Source of the DNA: Streptantibioticus silvisoli
GTDB taxonomy: Bacteria; Actinomycetota; Actinomycetes; Streptomycetales; Streptomycetaceae
Reading direction: 5' to 3'
DNA: 64,000 bases
NCBI RefSeq assembly: GCF_027947535.2
Contig: NZ_JAAGKO020000015.1
Location: forward strand, 62,001-126,000
The notes under the pieces are model-generated. The model was not told the origin of the DNA. It was given only the letters and a program-made list of their open reading frames with translations, and ran no database searches. How positions within the stretch are numbered: position 1 is the stretch's first letter; each line of letters starts with the position of its first letter. Both the position numbers and the translations under genes were made by a program. Positions 56,721-64,000 of this stretch are shown piece by piece.

Positions 56721-57662
56721 GTGAGTACCCTTCCCGAGATCCGAACGCTTCCGGTGCCCGACGGCCTTGAGGGCGAGCGGGTGGACGCAGCGCTGGCCCG
56801 CATGTTCGGCTTCTCCCGTACCAAGGCGGCCGAACTCGCCGCCGACGGCAAGGTGCGGGTGGACGGCTCCGCGGCCGGCAAGTCCGACCGCGTCAGCGGC
56901 GGCGCCTGGCTGGAGGTGGAGATGCCCGCCCCGGCCGCGCCGGTGCGGATCGTCGCCGAACCGGTCGAGGGCATGGAGATCGTGCACGACGACGACGACG
57001 TGGTGGTCGTCGCCAAGCCGGTCGGCGTCGCCGCGCACCCGTCGCCCGGCTGGAGCGGCCCCACCGTCATCGGCGGCCTCGCGGCGGCCGGCTTCCGCAT
57101 CTCCACCTCCGGCGCCGCCGAACGCCAGGGCATCGTGCACCGGCTGGACGTCGGCACCTCGGGGCTGATGGTGGTCGCCAAGTCCGAGCGGGCCTACACC
57201 CTGCTCAAGCAGCAGTTCCGCGAGCGCACGGTCGACAAGCGCTACCACTCGCTGGTCCAGGGCCACCCCGACCCGCTCAGCGGCACCATCGACGCGCCCA
57301 TCGGCCGCCACCCCACCCACGACTACAAGTGGGCGGTCGTCGCCGAGGGCAAGCCCAGCGTGACGCACTACGACCTGATCGAGGCGTTCCGCGCCGCCAG
57401 CCTGCTCGACATCAAGCTGGAGACCGGCCGCACCCACCAGATCCGGGTGCACATGTCGGCGCACCGCCACCCGTGCGTCGGCGACCTGACCTACGGCGCC
57501 GACCCGACGCTCGCCAAGCGCCTCGGCCTGACCCGGCAGTGGCTGCACGCCGTCCGGCTGGGCTTCGAGCACCCCGGGCACGGCGGCTGGGCGGAGTTCT
57601 CCAGCCCCTACCCCGACGACCTGGCCGCCGCGCTGGAGACCGTCCGCGAGGAGAGCGCGTGA
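56721..57662 (+). CDS. RluD-type 23S rRNA pseudouridine synthase
   Basis: This 313-aa RluA-family enzyme has an N-terminal S4 domain ([35 protein letters not shown]) and a catalytic domain with [31 protein letters not shown] (catalytic aspartate in HRLD) and [19 protein letters not shown]. It probably makes pseudouridines in helix 69 of 23S rRNA, like RluD; the exact target is inferred. GTG at 56721 follows CATACT by seven bases, so the transcript may be leaderless. It follows lspA as in many bacteria. Confidence 0.94.
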   Translation: MSTLPEIRTLPVPDGLEGERVDAALARMFGFSRTKAAELAADGKVRVDGSAAGKSDRVSGGAWLEVEMPAPAAPVRIVAEPVEGMEIVHDDDDVVVVAKPVGVAAHPSPGWSGPTVIGGLAAAGFRISTSGAAERQGIVHRLDVGTSGLMVVAKSERAYTLLKQQFRERTVDKRYHSLVQGHPDPLSGTIDAPIGRHPTHDYKWAVVAEGKPSVTHYDLIEAFRAASLLDIKLETGRTHQIRVHMSAHRHPCVGDLTYGADPTLAKRLGLTRQWLHAVRLGFEHPGHGGWAEFSSPYPDDLAAALETVREESA

Positions 57663-57698
57663 CCGGCACCGGCCCGACCGTGCGGGAAGGCGGCCGCC

Positions 57699-58277
57699 GT
57701 GGCCGCCGCTGAGACCGTCGTGCTGTTCCACTCCGCCTACGGGCCGCGCGCCGCGGTCCACGAGGCGGCGGCCCGGCTGCGCGCCGAGGGCCACGAGGTG
57801 CTGGTGCCCGACCTGTTCGACGGGCGCACCACCGACGACCTCGACGAGGGCCTGGCGATCCGCGACGAGCTGGGCACCGGGGAACTGCTGCGCCGCGCCG
57901 TGGCGTTCGTCGCCCCGCACTCCGCCCGCGGCCTGGTCTACGCCGGCTTCTCGCTGGGCGGCGCCATCGCGCAGAACCTCGCGCTGGGCGACGAGCACGC
58001 CCGGGGCCTGCTGCTCCTGCACGGCACGTCGGACCTGGCCGACGACGCGGCCACCGACATCGCGGTGCAGCTGCACGTCGCCGAACCGGACCCGTACGAG
58101 ACCGACGACTGGCTGACCGCGTGGTACCTGCGGATGGGCCGCGCCGGGGCCGATGTCGAGGTGCACCGCTACCGCGGCGCGGGCCACCTGTACACCGACC
58201 CCGGCCTGCCCGACTGGGACGCGGAGGCCGCCGACCGCACCTGGGCGGTGGCCTCCGCGTTCCTGGCGGAGCTGTAG
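57699..58277 (+). CDS. Dienelactone hydrolase-like alpha/beta hydrolase
   Basis: This 192-aa alpha/beta hydrolase begins VVLFHSAYGPRAAVHEAAARL and has VLVPDLFDGRTTDDLDEGL, a nucleophile elbow YAGFSLGGAIAQNLAL, LLLLHGTSDL and a histidine in YRGAGHLYTDPGLPDWD. True dienelactone hydrolases use cysteine at the elbow; a serine is present here, so it is a family member with unknown substrate. GTG at 57699 follows GGAAGG and lies 36 bases after the pseudouridine synthase stop, suggesting co-transcription. It converges on the DsbA-like gene with only seven bases between stops. Confidence 0.9.
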   Translation: MAAAETVVLFHSAYGPRAAVHEAAARLRAEGHEVLVPDLFDGRTTDDLDEGLAIRDELGTGELLRRAVAFVAPHSARGLVYAGFSLGGAIAQNLALGDEHARGLLLLHGTSDLADDAATDIAVQLHVAEPDPYETDDWLTAWYLRMGRAGADVEVHRYRGAGHLYTDPGLPDWDAEAADRTWAVASAFLAEL

Positions 58278-58284
58278 CGCGGCG

Positions 58285-59091
58285 TTACTTGCCGATCGCC
58301 TTGTCCAGCGCCGGGGTGAACTGCGCCAGCGGGATGACGCCCTCGGGCGGGTTGTTGAAGCCGGTCACCGCGAACTTCTTGCCGTCCACCATGGCGGTCG
58401 GCGTGCCCTGCACACCGCTGCTGGTGAACGACGCCGACATCTTCGACGCCCAGCTGTCGTACTTGCCGTCCTTGACGTTCTTCTGGAAGGCCGCGTTGTC
58501 CTTCAGCGCCGGCACCTCGTTGGAGATCTTGAACAGGTAGCTGTCGTCCTTGAACTTGTCGGTCTGCTCGTCGGGGTGGTTGGCCTTGGAGTACAGCGCG
58601 GTGTGGAACTCGATGAACGCCTTCGGGCTCACGTCGAGCGCCGCGCCCAGCGCGCTGAGCGCGTTCATCGAGCCGCTGCCGCCGAGGTTGCCGTCGAGGA
58701 AGGTGCCGAAGGTGTACTGGATCTTGTAGTCGCCGGCGTCCGCGCCCTTGACGATCTGCGCGCCGTCGGTCTGCTCGAAGGACGCGCAGATCGGGCAGCG
58801 CGGGTCTTCGTACAGGTGCAGGGTGTGCTTGGCGGAGGCGCTGCCGTAGATGACGGTGGTGCCGTTGGTGCCCGAGGCGTTCGCCGGGACCACCAGCGGC
58901 TTGCTCGGTCCCTTGTGCGTCGCCTTGGTGACGCCGATGGCTATGCCGGCCACGACTCCGATGACCACGACGACGCCGACCACGGCGAAGATCTGCCGCC
59001 GTGCCTTGGCCCGCTTGGCCTCCTTCTCCCGCTCGGCCTTGAGCCGGTCGCGGGCGGACGATTTCTGGTCCCAGGCGTTCCTGCTGCTCAT
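58285..59091 (-). CDS. DsbA-family thioredoxin-fold membrane protein
   Basis: This 268-aa protein has a basic N-terminus (SARDRLKAEREKEAKRAKAR), one membrane helix (IFAVVGVVVVIGVVAGIAIGV, about 34-54) and an extracytoplasmic thioredoxin fold with the CPIC active site (LYEDPRCPICASFEQ) and the cis-proline region GVQGTPTAMVDGKKF. It probably acts in disulfide exchange of exported proteins. It resembles the DsbA-like DSBA_4/thioredoxin_4 family of actinobacteria. ATG at 59091 is preceded by GGAAACC. The next gene upstream on the same strand encodes a membrane protein, but it lacks the VKOR pattern expected of a disulfide-generating partner. Confidence 0.94.
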   Translation of the reverse strand: MSSRNAWDQKSSARDRLKAEREKEAKRAKARRQIFAVVGVVVVIGVVAGIAIGVTKATHKGPSKPLVVPANASGTNGTTVIYGSASAKHTLHLYEDPRCPICASFEQTDGAQIVKGADAGDYKIQYTFGTFLDGNLGGSGSMNALSALGAALDVSPKAFIEFHTALYSKANHPDEQTDKFKDDSYLFKISNEVPALKDNAAFQKNVKDGKYDSWASKMSASFTSSGVQGTPTAMVDGKKFAVTGFNNPPEGVIPLAQFTPALDKAIGK

Positions 59092-59158
59092 GATGGTTTC
59101 CGCTCTCCGTGACGTGGTGGTGTGCTGACGACCGGGTACCGGCCCGCCCCGCCAGGGG

Positions 59159-59818
59159 TCAGGCCGCCACCGGCCGCGGCGGACCACGGCGTACCAGGCA
59201 GTGCGCGACGGTGAGCGACGGTGGCCGGCGTGGGCCGGCGGCTCCGGCCGGCGTCACCCGGGGCTGCGGCTCGGTGAACCGGCCGTACAGCACCGCGGCG
59301 GCGCGGGCCAGCGGGCGGAACGCGAAACTGGCCGCCGCCCGCAGCGACTGCTGGACGGCCGTCTCGCCGCGCCGCAGCCACCACGACGCCAGCAGCCCGA
59401 TCGCCAGGTGCGCGCTCAGCAGCGCCCACGGCAGCGCCGGGTGGACGGCCGCCTGCACGGGGTCGCCGGGCAGCAGCGTGCCGACCCGGCCGCCGCCGCA
59501 GATGACGTCCACACCGAACGACCGCAGCGGGCCGGTCACCGGGCCGCCGCCGGGGCCGTAGCAGGTGCGCTGGCCGCTGGTGAACAGGGTGTCCGCCGCC
59601 AGTTCCAGCGGCACCATCAGCGCCGCGATCGCCCACAGGCTCCGCTCACGGCGGCCGGTGGCGAAGGCGATCAGGAACATCGCGGTGAAGACCACGCCGA
59701 CCAGCGGCAGCGGCAGCGGAGTGCGCGACAGCAGCACGTGGGAGGTCGTGGACAGCGTGGCGCACAGCGCGGCGAACAGCGCGGCCCGCGCGGCCCTGAG
59801 CTGACGACTCCCCTCCAT
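59159..59818 (-). CDS. Integral membrane protein of unknown function
   Basis: This 219-aa protein has four to five predicted membrane helices (ALFAALCATLSTTSHVLL, LPLVGVVFTAMFLIAFATG, SLWAIAALMVPLELAADTLF, PWALLSAHLAIGLLASWWL) and a central loop with two cysteines (QRTCYGPGGG and DVICGGGRVG). The C-terminal 60 residues are Arg/Pro-rich. I do not recognise a family with certainty. The ATG at 59818 fits a leaderless start after CACACT; a GTG six codons upstream (59836) is the alternative. It is followed on the same strand by the DsbA-like gene after 67 bases, and the two cysteines could make it a redox partner, which is only a guess. Confidence 0.78.
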   Translation of the reverse strand: MEGSRQLRAARAALFAALCATLSTTSHVLLSRTPLPLPLVGVVFTAMFLIAFATGRRERSLWAIAALMVPLELAADTLFTSGQRTCYGPGGGPVTGPLRSFGVDVICGGGRVGTLLPGDPVQAAVHPALPWALLSAHLAIGLLASWWLRRGETAVQQSLRAAASFAFRPLARAAAVLYGRFTEPQPRVTPAGAAGPRRPPSLTVAHCLVRRGPPRPVAA

Positions 59819-59836
59819 GAGGCCGAAGTGTGCCAC

Positions 59837-60038
59837 GCCGGGCCGTCAAAGGGGCCTAAAGGTCCGGCACCGTTCGCCGCGACCCGCGTTTTCCGGCCGC
59901 GAAACCGCTGGTCGAGGCGGTGCCGACGGCGTGCGCAGGACCGTTGTCGGTGACCCTCCCTACACTTCTCACGTCAGGACAAAACGGACTGGCGGCGCCG
60001 GGGGCCGGTGCGGCCGGACGCGGAAACGGAGGTGACCG
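59837..60038 (+). promoter_or_regulatory. Promoter region of the dnaE gene
   Basis: TACACT at about 59959-59964 is the best -10 element, about 75 bases before the start. Immediately before the GTG lies GGAGGTGACC, a near-perfect ribosome-binding site. Confidence 0.55.
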
Positions 60039-63000
60039 GTGACGACCCCGCCCTTCGCCCACCTGCACGTCCACACCCCGTACTCGCTGCTGGACGGCGC
60101 CTGCCGAACGGCCGACCTGCTGCGGGTGTGCCGGGAGACCGGCATGACCCACCTGGGCATGACCGACCACGGCAACCTGGCCGGCGCCCCCGGCTTCCAC
60201 CGGCAGGCCCTCGAAGCCGGCGTCACCCCGGTCATCGGCATGGAGGCCTACGTCGCCCCCGGCCCCCGTGCCGACCGCACCCGGGTCCACTGGGGCACCC
60301 CCGACCGGCGCCGCGACGACGTGTCCGGCGGCGGGGCCTACACCCACGTCACGCTGTGGGCCACCGACGCCACCGGGCTGCGCCACCTGACCCGGCTGTC
60401 CGGCGACGCCTACCGCACCGGCCGGCTGGCGGGCCGCCCGCGCACCGACCGCGAGTCGCTGGCCGCGCTGTCCGGCGGCCTGGCCGCCTCCACCGGCTGC
60501 CCGTCCGGCGAGGTCCAGACCCGGCTGCGCCTGGGCCAGTTCGACGCCGCCCTGGCCGCCGCCACCACCTACCGCGACATCTTCGGCGCCGACCGCTACT
60601 TCCTGGAGCTGATGGACCACGGCCTGGAGATCGAACGGCGGGTGCGTGAGGACCTGCTGGAGATCGGCCGCAGACTCCGCATCCCGCCGCTGGTCACCAA
60701 CGACGCCCACTACACCTACCCGCGCCAGGCGGCCGCCCACGACGTGCTGCTGTGCGTGCGCACCGGCTCCACCCTCGCCGACCCCGACCGGTTCGCCTTC
60801 CGCGGCACCGGCTACCACCTGCGCACCCCGCGGGAGATGTACGCCCTGGACTCCTCCGACGCCTGGCAGCGCGGCTGCGCCAACACCGTGCTGCTGGCCG
60901 AACGCGTCGACCCGGCCGGCTGGTTCGCCCCCCGCGACCTGCGCCCGCACCCCGCGCTGCCGGCCGGCCGCGACGAGGCCGGTGAGCTGCGCGCCGCCGT
61001 CGCCCGCGGCCTGGCCCGCCGCTACCCCGGCGGTGTGCCGCGGGACCGGCGGGCCCGCGCCGCCCACGAGACCGGTGTGATCATCTCCACCGGGTTCGCC
61101 GGCTACTTCCTGGTCGTGGCCGAGATCGTCGCCTGGGCCCGCTCCCGGGGCATCGCCGTCGGCCCCGGCCGCGGCTCCGCGCCGGCCAGCCTGGTCGCCC
61201 ACCTGCTCGGCATCACCGGGTTCGACCCGGTCGACCACGGCCTGGTCTTCGAACGCTTCCTCAACCCCGAACGCGGCACCGCGCCCGACATCGACATCGA
61301 CCTCGACGAACGCCGCCGCCCCGAGGTCGTCGCGCACGTCACCGCCCGGTACGGCGCCGACCACGTCGCGCTCGTCGGCACCCACCCCACCGTCAAGGCC
61401 CGCAACGCGGTCCGCGACGCCGCCCGGGTCCTCGGCCGGCCCTACGCGCTCGGCGACCGCGTCGCCAAGGCGCTGCCCGCCGCCCCGGCCGGCGTCCCGC
61501 TCGCCGCCGTCCTGGAGCCGGACCACCCCCGGCACCGGGAGACCGCGGTGCTGCGCGCGATGTACGACGCCGACCCGCGGGTCCGCGAGATCCTGGAGAC
61601 CGCGAGCGGCATCGAGGGCCTGGTCCGGCACAACGGCGTGCACCCGGCGGGCGTGGTCGTCGCCGGTGAACCGCTGGCCGACCACGTCGCGCTGTGGACC
61701 CGCCCCGGCGAGCAGACCCCCGTCACCCAGTGGGACCACACCGCCTGCGAGGCGCTCGGCCTGCTGAAGATCGACCTGCTCGGCCTGCGCAACCTCACCG
61801 TGCTGTCCGACGCCGCCCGGCTGGTGGAGGCGGCCGGCCGCACCGCGCCCGCCCCCTTCGCCCTGCCGCCGGACGACGCCGCGACCTGGTCGCTGCTGGG
61901 CCGCGGCGAGACGCTGGGCGTCTTCCAGTTCGACGGCGGCCCGGTCCGCGCCCTGCTGCGGATGATCCGCCCCGACCGCCTCGCCGACCTGTGCGCCGCC
62001 ACCGCCTTGTACCGCCCCGGTCCGATGGGCGCCGACGCCCACCTCGCCTACGCCCGGCGCAAGCACGGCGAGGAACCGGTCACCGCGATCCACCCCGAGG
62101 TCGACCGGGCGCTGCGGCCGGTGCTGGCCGACACCTACGGCCTCATCGTCTACCAGGAGCAGGTCCAGCGCGTCGCCCAGGTCGTCGCCGGCCACCCCCT
62201 CGGCCGCGCCGACCTGCTGCGCCGCGCCCTGAGCGGCGGACCGGCCGCCGCGCTCGACGCCGAGTACGGCCCGTTCCGCGACGGCGCCCGGCGCAACGGC
62301 TACGGCGACGAGGCGATCCACGCGGTCTGGCAGACCCTGGTGGCGTTCGCCGGGTACGCCTTCAACAAGGCGCACGCGGTCGCCTACGGCCTGATCGGGT
62401 ACGCCACCGCCTACTACAAGGCCCACCACCCGGCCGCCTTCATGGCCGCGCTGCTCACCTCGGTCCGCGACGACCGCGCCCGCGCCGCGCTCTACCTGAG
62501 CGAGGCCCGCCGCATGGGCCTGACCGTCCTGCCGCCCGACATCAACGCCTCCGGCGCCGGCTTCACCGCGCCCGACGCGACGACCCTGCGCTTGGGCCTG
62601 TCCGCCGTGCGCAACGTCGGCCGGGACGCGGTCGACTCCGTGCTGGCCACCCGCGAACGGCACGGCCGGTACGCCTCGTTCCCCGACTTCCTCACCGCCT
62701 GCGGGACTGCCGTCCGCCACCGCCGGGTCGTCGACTCCCTGATCCGCGCCGGCGCCTTCGACTCCCTGGGGTACACCCGCAAGGGGCTCGCCGACCGGGC
62801 CGGTCCGTTGCTGGCCGGTGTCGTGGCAGCCGAACAGCGGGAGGCGGCAGGGCAGTTCGGCCTCTTCGCACTGCCCGCGGCGCCGTCGGGCGGCCCGCCC
62901 GGCGCCCCCGCCTTCGACGACCGCGAATGGGAACCGGCCCACCGCCTCGCCCAGGAACGCGAGATGCTCGGCCTCCACGTCGGCGACCACCCGCTGCGCC

Positions 63001-63554
63001 GGGTCGCCGACCGGCTGGCGGAGCACACTGACACCACGCTGGCCGCCCTGACCGCCGACGACCTGCCGGACGGCACCGCGCTCACCGCCGGCGGACTGCT
63101 CACCGGCATACGCCCGCGCACCACCCGCCGCGGCGACCCGTACGCCGAGGCCACGCTGGAGGACCTCACCGGCAGCGTCACCTGCGTCGTACTGCCCGCC
63201 GCCTACCGGCAGGCCGGCGCCGCGCTGGCCGAGGACGCCGTCGTGCTGGTCACCGGACGGCTCGAACACCGCGACGGCACCCCGCGGTTGGTGGCCGGCG
63301 AGGTCACGGTCCCCGACCTGGCCGGACCCGCCGCGCCGGCCGGCCCGCCGGTCACCGTCGACGTCCCGGCCGCCCGGCTGACCGCACCGCTGGTACGCCG
63401 GCTCGGCCGGGTGCTGGCCGGCCACCGCGGCGGCACCGAGGTCCGGGTCCGGGTGCGCGACGACCACGGCACCACGGTGCTGCGGCTGGACCGCGACCAC
63501 CGGGTCACCGCCGACCCGGCCCTGTACGCCGACCTCGACGCGCTGCTGGGCTGA
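60039..63554 (+). CDS. dnaE: DNA polymerase III alpha subunit (DnaE1-like, divergent)
   Basis: This 1171-aa C-family polymerase starts with a PHP domain (FAHLHVHTPYSLLDG, GMTDHGNLAGA, LELMDHGLEIE, VTNDAHYTY), followed by GVIISTGFAGYFLVVAEIVAWA, PGRGSAPASLVAHLLGIT, catalytic aspartates D417/D419 in PDIDIDLDERRRP, and D579 in GLLKIDLLGLRNLTVLSD. It continues TLGVFQFDGGPVRALL, LYRPGPMG, YGLIVYQEQVQRVAQVVAG, FAGYAFNKAHAVAYGLI, an HhH region and an OB domain near GLLTGIRPRTTRRGDPYAEA. Length and domain order match replicative DnaE1. However, the MGKKKP motif expected near 732 reads LSGGP. It sits at the usual streptomycete dnaE place downstream of ileS/lspA. A second, canonical dnaE elsewhere cannot be excluded. 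Confidence 0.93.
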   Translation: MTTPPFAHLHVHTPYSLLDGACRTADLLRVCRETGMTHLGMTDHGNLAGAPGFHRQALEAGVTPVIGMEAYVAPGPRADRTRVHWGTPDRRRDDVSGGGAYTHVTLWATDATGLRHLTRLSGDAYRTGRLAGRPRTDRESLAALSGGLAASTGCPSGEVQTRLRLGQFDAALAAATTYRDIFGADRYFLELMDHGLEIERRVREDLLEIGRRLRIPPLVTNDAHYTYPRQAAAHDVLLCVRTGSTLADPDRFAFRGTGYHLRTPREMYALDSSDAWQRGCANTVLLAERVDPAGWFAPRDLRPHPALPAGRDEAGELRAAVARGLARRYPGGVPRDRRARAAHETGVIISTGFAGYFLVVAEIVAWARSRGIAVGPGRGSAPASLVAHLLGITGFDPVDHGLVFERFLNPERGTAPDIDIDLDERRRPEVVAHVTARYGADHVALVGTHPTVKARNAVRDAARVLGRPYALGDRVAKALPAAPAGVPLAAVLEPDHPRHRETAVLRAMYDADPRVREILETASGIEGLVRHNGVHPAGVVVAGEPLADHVALWTRPGEQTPVTQWDHTACEALGLLKIDLLGLRNLTVLSDAARLVEAAGRTAPAPFALPPDDAATWSLLGRGETLGVFQFDGGPVRALLRMIRPDRLADLCAATALYRPGPMGADAHLAYARRKHGEEPVTAIHPEVDRALRPVLADTYGLIVYQEQVQRVAQVVAGHPLGRADLLRRALSGGPAAALDAEYGPFRDGARRNGYGDEAIHAVWQTLVAFAGYAFNKAHAVAYGLIGYATAYYKAHHPAAFMAALLTSVRDDRARAALYLSEARRMGLTVLPPDINASGAGFTAPDATTLRLGLSAVRNVGRDAVDSVLATRERHGRYASFPDFLTACGTAVRHRRVVDSLIRAGAFDSLGYTRKGLADRAGPLLAGVVAAEQREAAGQFGLFALPAAPSGGPPGAPAFDDREWEPAHRLAQEREMLGLHVGDHPLRRVADRLAEHTDTTLAALTADDLPDGTALTAGGLLTGIRPRTTRRGDPYAEATLEDLTGSVTCVVLPAAYRQAGAALAEDAVVLVTGRLEHRDGTPRLVAGEVTVPDLAGPAAPAGPPVTVDVPAARLTAPLVRRLGRVLAGHRGGTEVRVRVRDDHGTTVLRLDRDHRVTADPALYADLDALLG

Positions 63555-63577
63555 GCCGCACCCGGAGCGCACGCACC

Positions 63578-63612
63578 GCAGGGCGCGCCCGCGAGGGAAC
63601 GCGCCCTGCTGC
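63578..63612 (+). terminator. Terminator hairpin after dnaE
   Basis: GCAGGGCGCG (63578-63587) pairs with CGCGCCCTGC (63600-63609), loop of 12. No T-run follows, as common in this GC-rich DNA. Confidence 0.65.
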
Positions 63613-63756
63613 ACCGCCCGGTCAACGCCCCGGCCGGCGGCCCGCCTTGACGGTCCGCTGCCGCTCCGGGGGCGGCGGTGCGCGCCGGGTCGGGGGTGAC
63701 GGTCCGCGTCCGGTCGCGCGGGGGTCCGTCCGGCCCGAACGGCCGCGCCCGGGGGA

Positions 63757-63930
63757 TCAGTTGTGGCCGAACTTCTTCTTCCGCTTGCGCGACATCTCCT
63801 GGTTCAGCCCCGAGGCGGCCGGCGACTGCGGCGGCGCCTCCATCGTGGTGCCCTGCTCGCCGCCGCCGGCCGCGGTGCCGCGGGAAGGGGTGGCGGTCCG
63901 GTCGCGGTTCTGGTTCCTGTTCTTGGCCAT
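63757..63930 (-). CDS. Small basic protein, 57 aa, function unknown
   Basis: The protein starts MAKNRNQNRDRT, has a Ser/Gly/Pro-rich middle and ends MSRKRKKKFGHN. GGAGGAACGATC places an ideal ribosome-binding site before the ATG at 63930. A highly charged tail ending KKFGHN recurs in short streptomycete proteins as I recall, so this is probably a conserved small protein. The Lys/Arg-rich end suggests nucleic-acid or ribosome binding; this is inference. It converges on dnaE across about 145 bases of structureless GC-rich DNA (63613-63756). Confidence 0.75.
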   Translation of the reverse strand: MAKNRNQNRDRTATPSRGTAAGGGEQGTTMEAPPQSPAASGLNQEMSRKRKKKFGHN

Positions 63931-64000
63931 GATCGTTCCTCCAGGGGAGACGTGGACGATGGGCCACCAGGCGCTCACCCGGAGTGACGACCGGGGCGCG

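Noticed and set aside
57659-57712. Short gene overlapping the pseudouridine synthase stop (GTGA junction)
   Set aside because: It codes only [17 protein letters not shown] and overlaps the better-supported hydrolase start at 57699.
59856-63614. Minus-strand open frame of about 1250 codons opposite dnaE
   Set aside because: dnaE on the plus strand has clear domains and catalytic residues; the opposite frame is compositionally biased antisense.

Overview
The window is a chromosomal segment of a very GC-rich actinobacterium, almost certainly a streptomycete (Streptomyces or a close relative in Streptomycetaceae). The evidence is: a division and cell-wall cluster with murG followed directly by ftsQ and ftsZ, with no murC, ddl or ftsA; DivIVA, SepF and YggT downstream of ftsZ; a class II DAHP synthase; a DmdR/IdeR-type iron box; a T-box leader before ileS; many GTG starts with 1-4 base stop/start overlaps; and several apparently leaderless genes. 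No rRNA, tRNA, CRISPR array, phage, insertion sequence or biosynthetic cluster was seen.

Layout. 1-4.5 kb is poorly conserved: the tail of one gene, degenerate repeat DNA, a small molybdopterin-domain protein, a 74-aa orphan, gene debris and a TetR regulator. 5.0-9.7 kb holds aroH, an iron pair (bfd and bfr, convergent, with an iron box), a sulfite-oxidase-like enzyme and endonuclease IV. 10-18.8 kb holds a PASTA-domain Ser/Thr kinase, the thiO-thiS-thiG operon under a TPP riboswitch, a ferredoxin-reductase-like flavoprotein, an Rv2175c-type DNA-binding protein, thiE and metF. 18.8-25.8 kb holds a membrane protein with a long Tyr/Gln/Gly-rich tail, a CrtI-like flavoprotein, a TetR regulator, a HEPN-domain protein, a methyltransferase and a DUF3040 protein. 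26.7-31.8 kb (minus strand) is the coupled trio moxR - DUF58 - transglutaminase, preceded by a beta carbonic anhydrase.

32.8-51.6 kb is the dcw cluster: mraZ (with its own operator), a possible 23-aa leader ORF, rsmH, ftsL, ftsI, murE, murF, mraY, murD, ftsW, murG, ftsQ, ftsZ, pgeF-like, yggS-like, sepF, yggT and divIVA. Together these genes make and flip lipid II, polymerise septal peptidoglycan, build the Z-ring and mark poles. 51.7-64 kb holds ileS with an actinobacterial T-box, a DksA/TraR protein, lspA, an RluD-type pseudouridine synthase, a dienelactone-hydrolase-like protein, a DsbA-like membrane thioredoxin, a membrane protein of unknown function, a divergent DNA polymerase III alpha subunit, and a 57-aa basic protein.

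The most unusual property is not one gene. The spaces after genes are filled with short-period tandem repeats of 8, 18, 23, 28, 31, 38, 42/43 and 63 bp, and three of the arrays alternate two subunits. Related low-complexity arrays lie inside genes (thiG N-terminus, transglutaminase linker, divIVA linker, bfd tail, lspA N-terminus). The DnaE protein is also noteworthy because the lysine-rich MGKKK motif is replaced by a lysine-free segment while the catalytic aspartates are kept.
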